From: Candidatus Yanofskyibacteriota bacterium
GTDB taxonomy: Bacteria > Patescibacteriota > Minisyncoccia > 2-02-FULL-40-12 > GWA2-44-9
DNA length: 35,347 bases
Assembly (NCBI GenBank): GCA_003151795.1
Contig: PLYL01000014.1
Location: 1-35,347 of the forward strand
Reading direction: 5' to 3'
Positions 7,202-15,571 of this stretch are shown here, piece after piece. The translations under genes and the position numbers were made by a program. The notes beneath the pieces are model-generated. The model did no database searches. It was not told the origin of the DNA and saw only the letters and a list, made by a program, of their open reading frames with translations. Every line of letters starts with the position of its first letter. Position 1 is the stretch's first letter.

Positions 7202-7975
7202 TTATTTTTCTGATTTCTTGTCAGCTGTTTTCTTTTCGGTAATTCCTGATTCTTGTTTAGTGATTCCTGCTTCGGGTTTGCCTTCAGACGCGTCAAGGAC
7301 GGCATCGGCATCCTTAACCTTTTCAACGATTGCAACATCATCGACGGTTTCGCCTGTAGTTTCAAGGGAAGCGGCCAAAGCTTCCTCGGAAATCGGAGCC
7401 TGGACGGCGGCAATGATTTCTTCGGCATGGCCGAGCACTTCGACTTTGTCGCCTAGCTTCGCGTCTTTCAATAAAATCTGGTCGCCAAAAGCAACTAGAG
7501 GTGCCATGTCAAAATTAATTTCGTGAGGCAAATCTTGGGGCAAAGCTTCAACTTCTACTTCGTTGACATTGCGGATAAAGATACCGCCATCTTTAACGGC
7601 TTGGGATTCGCCGATAAACGCGACGGGAACCTTGGTCTTAATTTTTTGAGCCAGGTTAACTTTATAGAAATCAGCGTGGATAATCGCGTCCGAGGCCGGA
7701 TGACGAGCGATGTCGTGGATAATGGTCGGAAAGACTTGTCTGCCACCTGCCTGCGCAGGCAGGTCAACACTGACGTAAACAAGAGTGGATTCCCCCGCCG
7801 CTTTGAAAGTCTTATTAAAATCCTTATTCGGGACCTGCAGAGCAATGGGTTCCTGGCCTTTGCCGTACAAAACCGCCGGAATAAAGCCGGATTCGCGAAT
7901 CTGCTTGACCTTGCTCCCCATCACTGTCCGCAGTTGAGCATTCAATTCAATTTTGTGCTGTTGGGCTGATGCCAT
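7202..7975 (-). CDS. rplY: 50S ribosomal protein L25/CTC family, with repeat-derived inserts
   Basis: IPAVLYGKGQEPIALQV...DFYKVNLAQKIKTKVPVAFIGESQAVKDGGIF; insert DLPAQAGGRQV and heptad-derived tail PEAGITKQESGITEKKT. Confidence 0.92.
   Translation of the reverse strand: MASAQQHKIELNAQLRTVMGSKVKQIRESGFIPAVLYGKGQEPIALQVPNKDFNKTFKAAGESTLVYVSVDLPAQAGGRQVFPTIIHDIARHPASDAIIHADFYKVNLAQKIKTKVPVAFIGESQAVKDGGIFIRNVNEVEVEALPQDLPHEINFDMAPLVAFGDQILLKDAKLGDKVEVLGHAEEIIAAVQAPISEEALAASLETTGETVDDVAIVEKVKDADAVLDASEGKPEAGITKQESGITEKKTADKKSEK
7745..7764. repeat. 20-bp perfect palindrome inside rplY
   Basis: ACCTGCCTGCGCAGGCAGGT. Confidence 0.85.
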
Positions 7976-8034
7976 TTAAGTCCTCATATAATAACAAAAA
8001 AACTGGACAAACACAAGAGGGCTTGGCCAGTCGA

Positions 8035-8943
8035 CTACTTCATCATAAAGAGCTTGGTTTTGGCGATAACTAATTTCTTGACTTCTTCGGCGGCGGGAGC
8101 GAGGTATTTGTAGGGCGTGGTTTCGTTCGGCATGGTTGTCATCTCTTCTTTGAGCTTGTCATGATAGGCCACGCGAAGTTCGGTATTGAAATGGACGTTG
8201 GTTATGCCGGCTTTAATAGCCGCCGCGATATTTTCATCTTTGAGCCCTGACGCGCCGTGCAATATATAGTACGGTTGGGGCGCGGCCGCGACGATACTTG
8301 CGAAATGCGGGATATCAAGCCTTTCTTCTTGACCAGTAACGATTCCGTGAATATTCCCAAACACGACCGCCATCCGATCCACGCCCGTCTGGGCCACGAA
8401 ATCCGCGACTTCTTCGGGTTTGGAATAATCGGCGGGACTGATTTCAATTTTAGTCTGGACTTCGGATGAACCTTTTAAATAACCGAGTTCTCCTTCCACG
8501 GAAATATTAGGATTGACCGATCGGGCATAGTCCACAACTTGTTTAGTGAAAGCAATGTTGTCGGCCATGGGCAACTTTGAGCCATCGGCGATAATCGAAT
8601 CATAGCCCGCATCAATCGCCATTTTGCACTTTTCAAATGATTTAAAATGGTCAGCGTTCAGGAATACGGGAAATTGCATATCATCAGCGACAGCTCGGAC
8701 CAGGGCCACAGCTTCTTTGATGCCGACAAAATCCGCTTCCCCTTCCGATGTCCCCACCATCACGCACGGCGCGACAGAGTTCCCAGGGCGGGCTAAAGCA
8801 CCGCCCAAGGAGCCCACTCCGAGACCAGCTTCCTTGGCTCCTGCCACAATCGCCTTTAACACATCCTCGGACGCGAAATTAAAATGCCCAATGGCAAAAT
8901 GTGACTTTCGCGCTTGTCCTAAGTAGAAGTTTAGATTATTCAT
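8035..8943 (-). CDS. fba: Class II fructose-bisphosphate aldolase-family protein
   Basis: FAIGHFNFASEDVLKAIVAGAKE, FLNADHFKSFEKC, VEGELGYL, VVFGNIHGIV, YYILHGASGL, NVHFNTELR. Confidence 0.9.
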   Translation of the reverse strand: MNNLNFYLGQARKSHFAIGHFNFASEDVLKAIVAGAKEAGLGVGSLGGALARPGNSVAPCVMVGTSEGEADFVGIKEAVALVRAVADDMQFPVFLNADHFKSFEKCKMAIDAGYDSIIADGSKLPMADNIAFTKQVVDYARSVNPNISVEGELGYLKGSSEVQTKIEISPADYSKPEEVADFVAQTGVDRMAVVFGNIHGIVTGQEERLDIPHFASIVAAAPQPYYILHGASGLKDENIAAAIKAGITNVHFNTELRVAYHDKLKEEMTTMPNETTPYKYLAPAAEEVKKLVIAKTKLFMMK

Positions 8944-8965
8944 AGATACTATTATTTATTTCGAC

Positions 8966-9038
8966 GAAGAATAAAGAAGTATGAATTAAGAAGTAAGTCT
9001 CCGAAATCTTAATTCTTAATTCTAGATTCGTAATTCTG
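8966..9038. repeat. Inverted pair of degenerate 7-nt repeats
   Basis: GAAGTAT GAATTAA GAAGTAA, then TTAATTC TTAATTC TAGATTC GTAATTC. Confidence 0.75.
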
Positions 9039-9048
9039 GTTTTATAAA

Positions 9049-10338
9049 TTACAATTTTATAAAACCACTGATAATATTGTCTTCGGTCAGCTGGTTCATC
9101 CGGTCACGGCCCATGTATTCGGAAAATATGTGGTTCCACATGGCTTCTTGCTGGTGATAGAGATATTTCACTTCGCCTCGCGTTACTAATGACATAATTA
9201 AGTCTACCACATCAAAGCTGACCAACTTTTCGGAACCAGTGGCAAATTTACTGGAACTCGGCGCCGTGGACACGAAGAAATCTCCGATATGATCAAGATT
9301 CGTCCAATACGCGATATTGAATTTTCCGCCAGAATCATTCATGACTTCAGCGAGTTTCTGAAAATTCTGGGCCACCCTATACCAGTGTTCGGCTTCAGGA
9401 TCAACGTGATGCATTGAAAGTCGTGGGTCATGAATATCGTCTTTTGCCAAGTATCGTTGAATGATTAACCAAGTCCTTGATCCTTGATTCTTAATTCTTG
9501 CTTCTTGAATTTCCAGCACATCGCCGCGGAGTAATGACTGGAGCTTTGGAATAAAATCCGCGTCATGCAAAAACTTTCTAAATAAACCTGAATAGAACGG
9601 CACCTCGTGCAAATAGTGCAAAAGGAGCAAAAACATCCGTAGCGTCTCGCCGGCCGGCTCCATTGATTCGGGACTGATGAAGATAATCCCGTATTCTTTA
9701 AGATGGCTGACATTGTGGAATTTCTTGCCGATAAATTTCTCGGCGATAGCCAGCCATTTGGTATCCATGATTTTAATCTCCACATCCCTGTCTTCAAAAT
9801 CTTCCGGCTTTAAATCTTTGTAAGCCACATCAAAAAACTGATGCATCCATTCTTCGGTCTGGGTGAAGCGCAACGCCGCCACGACCGAAGCGAAGCCCTC
9901 CTTCTCAATCAACTCACTGGCGCTCTGGTACCCGAAATGTTCAAGCAATGACTGGGGCGGGTCTTTTTCTAATAATTCAGCAACTCGTTCTTTCTTAATA
10001 AAGAATCCTTTCGGCGGCGTAAAGATATTCAAAGCCGTATCCCGAATCTTCCCCGGGTCATCGGACAATTTAGAAAGGTCGGGCCTATCCAGTAATTCAA
10101 ATAATTTATTGTCAATAATTAAAAGTTTCTGTGTCAGCGCGCCATAAACCTCTTCGGCCGTCGAAGCTCGAGTCAACCCAAGGTCCGCCAAGGCACGGTC
10201 AATGTTTTGGTCATTATTACCAACGACAGCGTCCAAAACGCCGGTTTTGCCGCTCACAACCGACATTTTTTGGTCCAAATCTAAAATCGCCTCGGGAGAG
10301 GTACCCAATATTCGAGCGAGTTTTTCGACCGAATCCAT
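9049..10338 (-). CDS. Uncharacterised 429-aa protein
   Basis: Long intact ORF with coding character; no family recognised. Confidence 0.8.
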   Translation of the reverse strand: MDSVEKLARILGTSPEAILDLDQKMSVVSGKTGVLDAVVGNNDQNIDRALADLGLTRASTAEEVYGALTQKLLIIDNKLFELLDRPDLSKLSDDPGKIRDTALNIFTPPKGFFIKKERVAELLEKDPPQSLLEHFGYQSASELIEKEGFASVVAALRFTQTEEWMHQFFDVAYKDLKPEDFEDRDVEIKIMDTKWLAIAEKFIGKKFHNVSHLKEYGIIFISPESMEPAGETLRMFLLLLHYLHEVPFYSGLFRKFLHDADFIPKLQSLLRGDVLEIQEARIKNQGSRTWLIIQRYLAKDDIHDPRLSMHHVDPEAEHWYRVAQNFQKLAEVMNDSGGKFNIAYWTNLDHIGDFFVSTAPSSSKFATGSEKLVSFDVVDLIMSLVTRGEVKYLYHQQEAMWNHIFSEYMGRDRMNQLTEDNIISGFIKL

Positions 10339-10384
10339 ATGCTTATATTTTGGCTTATTTATTAGGTTTTTGCAACGTTTCCAT

Positions 10385-10630
10385 TAAAATAGTGGACATC
10401 CGTTCAGTCAGGACAGTACCTTTTCTTTGAACATCATCACGCTCAACGACGGCATCGCCACGACGCGGCCGTTCGGCGACCAGTCCCGGCGCTGACGCCC
10501 CGGCGCGGGCCGACGACTCTGACAGTCGTGAGATAGTCAGGCGCCGGCCATCGGTTCGACAGGATGGGGAGCATCGCTCCCCATCCGATGAGGCCCGCTT
10601 TGCATAAATGCATCGCGGGCCGGTTTTTTT
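10385..10630 (+). ncRNA. Candidate structured noncoding RNA ending in an intrinsic terminator
   Basis: GC-rich, several stable hairpins (CCGGCGC/GCGCCGG enclosing ACGACT/AGTCGT; GATGGGGAGC-atc-GCTCCCCATC), final GGCCCGC...GCGGGCC stem plus T7. Plus strand, between minus-strand genes. The 5' end is not determined. Confidence 0.5.
10592..10630 (+). terminator. Intrinsic terminator
   Basis: GGCCCGC-tt-TGCAT-aa-ATGCA-tc-GCGGGCC-gg-TTTTTTT. Confidence 0.8.
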
Positions 10631-11660
10631 ATTTTTCCAAAACTTCGACCAACGGCCACGGCCCGAAATCGCCTTTTTTTAAAATACCGGCTTTGGCACC
10701 GTATTGGGTAACGACCGATGATGAATTCGCGGTCGCGAGCTGGATAGCTTTCACAATTTTTTCTTCTTCGTTCATTGTTCCCTGTTCATTGTTCCCTGTT
10801 CTCATGTACTCGGCGACGAAACCGGACACAAACGCGTCGCCCGCGCCTGTGCGTTCGACAATCGGCGAATCGGGCACGCCGGCGCGATAGATATGCTGGC
10901 CATCCGAGACCGCGACGCCATCATGGCCCTTGGTCATTACAAATATCCCCGGCACTAGCGCGTCCATGGCTTTAAATATTTCGTCTTCTTTATTAAATTC
11001 AACCCCAAGCAGTTGGGCCGCTTCTTCCTGATTCATTGATACCACCGCGCACTGTTTCAAAAGCGGTTTTAATTTTTCTAAGCCCAGAGCAAGTTCCTTG
11101 GTCCCCGGATTCGTCGCGACTTTCACGCCATGAGCCGTTGCCCAACTTACGGCTTTTTCAAATAAATCATAATGCCCGCCGAGACTGCCAAGCACGAGCC
11201 AGCCCGTTTCCAGTTCATCAAAAGAAATCTTGGACGCTTCGAAATGCTGGCCCTCGCCTTTGTACGACAAAATAGTCCGTTCGCCATTTTCATGGACCAA
11301 AATAACCGAATAGGCGGTGAAATCATCGGAATGTTTTTGAAAATAAGCCGTATCGACACCTTCCGCGGCCAGTTCTTCAAGAATAGCCGCGGCATTACTG
11401 TCATTGCCGATTACGCCGATGCACGCGGTCTTTAACCCCTGCCGCGCGAACGTAACCGCGGTATCGGCCGCGCTTCCGCCAATCGCAAATACTAGTTTTT
11501 TAACTTGATACTTTGAACCGAGATTAAAACCAATCCCCTCACCCGTCAGAAATTCTTTTCCCGACAACTTAGCAAAATCCAAGCCGCCAAGAAAAACATC
11601 CCGTGTGACCGAACCAATTGTTACGATGTCATATTTCATTTTATTTTCGACGGGATTCAC
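10629..11660 (-). CDS. PfkB-family carbohydrate/nucleoside kinase
   Basis: AIGGSAADTAVTFARQGLKTACIGVIGNDSNA, VERTGAGDAFVSGFVAEYM. Confidence 0.9.
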   Translation of the reverse strand: MNPVENKMKYDIVTIGSVTRDVFLGGLDFAKLSGKEFLTGEGIGFNLGSKYQVKKLVFAIGGSAADTAVTFARQGLKTACIGVIGNDSNAAAILEELAAEGVDTAYFQKHSDDFTAYSVILVHENGERTILSYKGEGQHFEASKISFDELETGWLVLGSLGGHYDLFEKAVSWATAHGVKVATNPGTKELALGLEKLKPLLKQCAVVSMNQEEAAQLLGVEFNKEDEIFKAMDALVPGIFVMTKGHDGVAVSDGQHIYRAGVPDSPIVERTGAGDAFVSGFVAEYMRTGNNEQGTMNEEEKIVKAIQLATANSSSVVTQYGAKAGILKKGDFGPWPLVEVLEK

Positions 11661-12289
11661 TCCCCTGATTTTTGTAAGTTCAGTATTGCTTGAGCGGGGT
11701 CTTCGCTATTCATAATGTAACCGCCCGATTCAATCATAGTGGCGCCAGCCTTAACCATCTCGGGCACGCGCTGGGGATTCGCGCCGCCGTCTATTTCAAT
11801 TACCACTGCGGGATATTTTTCATGAAAGTTTGCCATCTTGGCAAGAACTTGGGACTGAAACTCACCGCCGTATCCGCCCGGATGAACCATCATGAATTGG
11901 ATAAAATCGGCTTGCCCCGCGAACGGCGCGATGGCCTCAATGCCAGTTTCCGGATTTAAAGCAATTCCGGCGCGCTTGCCCGCTCTCTGTATAGTATCAA
12001 TGATTTTTCCGGCTTTGTCAGTAGCCTCGATGTGGAAAATAATACTTTCCACATTCTGAATTTTAAGAAATGGCAAAACTGCTTCTTCAGGATTCTGGAC
12101 CATCAAATGCACTTGGAACCGCGGGCTATCGGCCATGGCTATTTCTTCCAGTCCGACCAGTTTGGTTGGCGTAAAAACCCCGTCAGAAATATCCACCTGC
12201 AAGATCGGCGCAAGCGATTGCAACTTATTTAGCATTTGTTGGAATTCCTCCCGAGTTGCGGCGAGAATGCCGGGAATTATTTGAATCAT
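11657..12289 (-). CDS. rpe: Ribulose-phosphate 3-epimerase-like protein
   Basis: IIPGILA, LQVDISDGVFTPT, VHLMVQNPE, IIFHIEA, IQFMMVHPGGYGGEF, VVIEIDGGANP. Confidence 0.82.
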   Translation of the reverse strand: MIQIIPGILAATREEFQQMLNKLQSLAPILQVDISDGVFTPTKLVGLEEIAMADSPRFQVHLMVQNPEEAVLPFLKIQNVESIIFHIEATDKAGKIIDTIQRAGKRAGIALNPETGIEAIAPFAGQADFIQFMMVHPGGYGGEFQSQVLAKMANFHEKYPAVVIEIDGGANPQRVPEMVKAGATMIESGGYIMNSEDPAQAILNLQKSGE

Positions 12290-13929
12290 TCTTTTTGGAT
12301 ATGGGCCATGGCATATGGCATATCAGCATTAACTTTTTTGCGGGGATTGAAAATATTCTGCGGGTCAAAGATATCTTTTGTTTGTTTAAACAAGGCTGTG
12401 ATTTGCGGACCATACATTTTTTCGAGGTACGGCGTGCGAATCAGACCGTCATTGTGCTCGGCCGTGATGGAACCGTGCATGGATATTACTAAGTCATAAA
12501 CTTTTTCTGATAGTTCCGGAATCGCCCGACGGTTCTCCTCGCTGTGGAAATCCATCAGCGGAATGACGTGAAAATTCGCGTCCCCCGCATGGCCGGCGAT
12601 GGTATAAGTCAAACCTTTGTATTGTTTTACGAGGTCATTAAGTTTCGGCAAAAATGACGGCAGTTGATCGACATGGACAATCACATCGTCCACAAACGGC
12701 GCGGTGTGCTCGTTCCCGACGTGTTTGCGAAGCAAGGCGAAGCTTTCTCGGCGGATGGTCCAATACTTCTCGGCTTCCTCGGCGTCTTTGGTGATATGCG
12801 TCGAGACGTCAAATTTTGCCTTCACGGCCTCTTGGGCGGATTTTAATTTATCATCCACTTCAGATTCACTATCGCCGGTAAATTCAGCCAGTAGAACCAG
12901 TTTGGGCAAACCGCCCGTCAAAACCATCTCCGCTTCGGGTAGGAATTTAAAAAACAGAGAAAGCGCGCTTCCCTTCATGCTTTTAATTAAAGCGGGTAAA
13001 AATCGAAGGGCGAGTTTCAAAGTCTGGTCGTCATAGGTTTCAAAACTCTCGGGCTTGAATTTCATCACTTCGTTCACCAAATCGCCGAGCGGGGCGAGGT
13101 CTTTCATAAACATAACCAGCAATTTTGAAACTGGCTTGGGTTTGATGAGTTTTAATTTTATTTTAGTAACCAGGCCCAACGTGCCCTGCGAACCGACAAT
13201 CAGTTTGGTCAGATCGAATGTTCCTTGTTCCTTGTTTAAAATGTTCCATAAGTAGTAGCCGGCCGAGTTTTTGGAAACATTCGGTTTGGCTTTTTGAATG
13301 ACGTCGTAATTGGTTTCAATCAGCGCGTACATATCTCGATAAATTTGGCCTTCCAAATCCGGCTGGGATTTTTTAGCTTCGAGTTGTTCCGGCGCCAGGG
13401 CGTGAAAAACATACTCGTTACCGTCCGATAGCACGACTTTCAATTCTTCGACATATTTTTCGGTCTTGCCATAACTCAAAGATTTCTCTCCGCCGGAATT
13501 ATTGGCCACAATCCCGCCCATGGCGCAAATTTCCCGCGAAGCGGGATACGACGGCAGAAGCAAGCCTTTGGCCAGAGTGGCTTTTTCAAAATCCCGATAA
13601 TAGACGCCGGGTTCGGTAACGGCGTAATCATTGCCGACTTCCAAAACGTGATTAAAATATTTCATGAAATCAAGGACGATAGAATCATTGAGCGGACCGC
13701 CGGACATGTCCGTGCCGGCCGAACGCGCGGTTAGCGACAAACTGGGCTGTTCCGATTTATGTTCGCCGACCCACTTCACCAGATGTTTCACGTCTTCGGT
13801 ATCTTTAGGGTAGACAATAACTTCCGGCTTCACCTCAAAAATACTGGCGTCGTGGCTGTATTTTAATAGGTCTTGCTCCGTGATGCTTACATCGCCTTTG
13901 ATTATATTTTTGAGTTGATCTGCTAACAC
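12286..13929 (-). CDS. FAD-binding oxidase (GlcD / D-lactate dehydrogenase-like)
   Basis: SLTARSAGTDMSGGPLNDSIVLDF, PASREICAMGGIVANNSGGEKSLSYGKT, GSQGTLGLVTKIKLKL, AGHAGDANFHVIPLMD. Confidence 0.9.
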   Translation of the reverse strand: MLADQLKNIIKGDVSITEQDLLKYSHDASIFEVKPEVIVYPKDTEDVKHLVKWVGEHKSEQPSLSLTARSAGTDMSGGPLNDSIVLDFMKYFNHVLEVGNDYAVTEPGVYYRDFEKATLAKGLLLPSYPASREICAMGGIVANNSGGEKSLSYGKTEKYVEELKVVLSDGNEYVFHALAPEQLEAKKSQPDLEGQIYRDMYALIETNYDVIQKAKPNVSKNSAGYYLWNILNKEQGTFDLTKLIVGSQGTLGLVTKIKLKLIKPKPVSKLLVMFMKDLAPLGDLVNEVMKFKPESFETYDDQTLKLALRFLPALIKSMKGSALSLFFKFLPEAEMVLTGGLPKLVLLAEFTGDSESEVDDKLKSAQEAVKAKFDVSTHITKDAEEAEKYWTIRRESFALLRKHVGNEHTAPFVDDVIVHVDQLPSFLPKLNDLVKQYKGLTYTIAGHAGDANFHVIPLMDFHSEENRRAIPELSEKVYDLVISMHGSITAEHNDGLIRTPYLEKMYGPQITALFKQTKDIFDPQNIFNPRKKVNADMPYAMAHIQKE

Positions 13930-14010
13930 AAATTATCGAATCAAGAAGTAAGAGTTAAGAAGTAAGATTTATATTTTCGTAATTCTTAATTCGAAATTCT
14001 TAATTCTATT
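13930..14010. repeat. Inverted pair of degenerate 7-nt repeats
   Basis: GAATCAA GAAGTAA GAGTTAA GAAGTAA GA, then GTAATTC TTAATTC GAAATTC TTAATTC. Confidence 0.8.
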
Positions 14011-14011
14011 A

Positions 14012-14455
14012 CTAATATTCCTCTTCTATATTTTCCACTTCGTGAATCCGGCGCTTATAGCGCTCTTCGCCGGAGAAATCAGTATCGAGGAAAATTTTTA
14101 CAATTTCTTTGACATCATCTTCGGAAGTATGGTCGGAAGCAAGGGCGAGAACATTAATATCGTCGTCGTGGCGGGCGGCGCGAATTTGGTCTTTATTAAT
14201 AGCCAGCCCACACCGGATGCCGGAGACTTTATTAGCCACCTCGTCCACACCGACCCCCGAACCGCAAATCACAATCCCCCGGTCTTCATGGTCGATGATG
14301 CTCTTGGCGACTTTCAAAGCAAACTCGGGATAATCATCTTCGGGATCAAGCTCCAGCGCGCCGACGTCTTCATATTCAAAATTCAACTCATCAAAAAACT
14401 CCTTTAATTTTTCCTTCAGTTCGAATCCTCGATGATCGGCGCCGATATAAATCAT
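14012..14455 (-). CDS. rpiB: Ribose-5-phosphate isomerase B
   Basis: MIYIGADHRGFELKEKLKEFF, GIVICGSGVGVDEVANKVSGIRCGLA. Confidence 0.93.
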   Translation of the reverse strand: MIYIGADHRGFELKEKLKEFFDELNFEYEDVGALELDPEDDYPEFALKVAKSIIDHEDRGIVICGSGVGVDEVANKVSGIRCGLAINKDQIRAARHDDDINVLALASDHTSEDDVKEIVKIFLDTDFSGEERYKRRIHEVENIEEEY

Positions 14456-15423
14456 TTTCGGTTTAGATATTCTACCGCGGCCAGGACGGCGATACAGCCT
14501 TGGCCGGCGGCGATTACGATTTGTTTAAACGGCACATTAGTGACATCGCCGGCGGCAAATAGCCCCGGGACATTGGTAGCACAGCGGGCGTCGACGACAA
14601 TCTGGCCGAATTTATCTTTCAAAACATCCTCGGGCACAAGTCCGGAGTTTGGAACCATGCCGACATGGATAAAGATGCCGTCGGTTTTTAACTCTTGTTC
14701 GATGCCGGATGTATCGATATAAGTAACGGCTGTCACCAACTGTTCTCCTTTGATACCGGTCGTCTTGGCCTGATAAATTATCTTGACGTTTTTCTTAGCC
14801 GTCAATTTATCTATCAAGACTTGCTCGCCCTTGAACTGGGCATTCTTATTTATAACATAAACTTGGGAGGCGATATCGGCCAGCATCAAGCCCGACTCCA
14901 GCGCCGAATTCCCGCCACCGATGACGGTTGTGATTTTGTCGGTAAACAACGGCCCGTCGCAAGTCGTGCAATAAGTCACGCCTTTGTTGCGAAATTCTCT
15001 CTCGCCGGGCACGCCAAGTTCTTTAGGATGGACGCCGGTGACGATGATTACTGCTTTGGCGTCATAGTCGCACTTGGGCGCACTTTCAGTATCTATCCCT
15101 TCCATCTTATCTCCAGCCATGGTCGGACCATCCGAATTTACCGAGATGCAAAAGAGGCCATCGGTCTGACGAATTATCGAACGCACCTCAATGCCCTCTT
15201 CCGGCGTCGTGTGATTAGCCAAAAGGTGGGCCTTAAACTGATCTGTGAGCGCGAGGCCGTCGGTCGAAACCACGCCGGGCCAATTTTCGATAATCCCCGA
15301 GGTCGCGACTTCTCCGCCGAATTCTTTGGTAATAATTTTAAAATTAAGACCGCGCCGAGCCGCGTAGACTCCCGCAGAAGTAGCAGCAGCAGATCCTCCA
15401 ATTACAATAAGGTCATAAGTCAT
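14452..15423 (-). CDS. trxB: Thioredoxin reductase (FAD/NAD(P)-binding)
   Basis: DLIVIGGSAAATSAGVYAARRGL, GVTYCTTCDGPLF, VIGGGNSALESGL, GLFAAGDVTNVPFKQIVIAAGQG. Confidence 0.92.
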   Translation of the reverse strand: MTYDLIVIGGSAAATSAGVYAARRGLNFKIITKEFGGEVATSGIIENWPGVVSTDGLALTDQFKAHLLANHTTPEEGIEVRSIIRQTDGLFCISVNSDGPTMAGDKMEGIDTESAPKCDYDAKAVIIVTGVHPKELGVPGEREFRNKGVTYCTTCDGPLFTDKITTVIGGGNSALESGLMLADIASQVYVINKNAQFKGEQVLIDKLTAKKNVKIIYQAKTTGIKGEQLVTAVTYIDTSGIEQELKTDGIFIHVGMVPNSGLVPEDVLKDKFGQIVVDARCATNVPGLFAAGDVTNVPFKQIVIAAGQGCIAVLAAVEYLNRK

Positions 15424-15436
15424 AATAAATTAAGCC

Positions 15437-15522
15437 GTCCCGATTTGTCCTGCGCGAAGCGCAGATGACAAATCGAGGATCCTCGATTTTGCAACCAAGC
15501 TCTGCTTGGGCAAAATCGGGAC
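15437..15522. repeat. Palindromic double-hairpin element, family A copy 2
   Basis: GTCCCGATTTGTC...GACAAATCGAGGATCCTCGATTTTGC...GCAAAATCGGGAC; same architecture as 1794-1861. Confidence 0.8.
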
Positions 15523-15571
15523 TGATCCGCCGATAATGATTAAATCAAACATATGTTATATTATGAGGGTA

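Noticed and set aside
10385-10630. tmRNA (GGTTCGACAGGAT resembles a tmRNA 5' motif)
   Set aside because: Only about 80 nt separate the motif from the terminator, there is no matching 3' tRNA-like end with T arm, and PfkB coding sequence follows.
14695-15468. 257-aa plus-strand ORF
   Set aside because: Antisense to trxB, which has clear family motifs; composition-driven shadow ORF.
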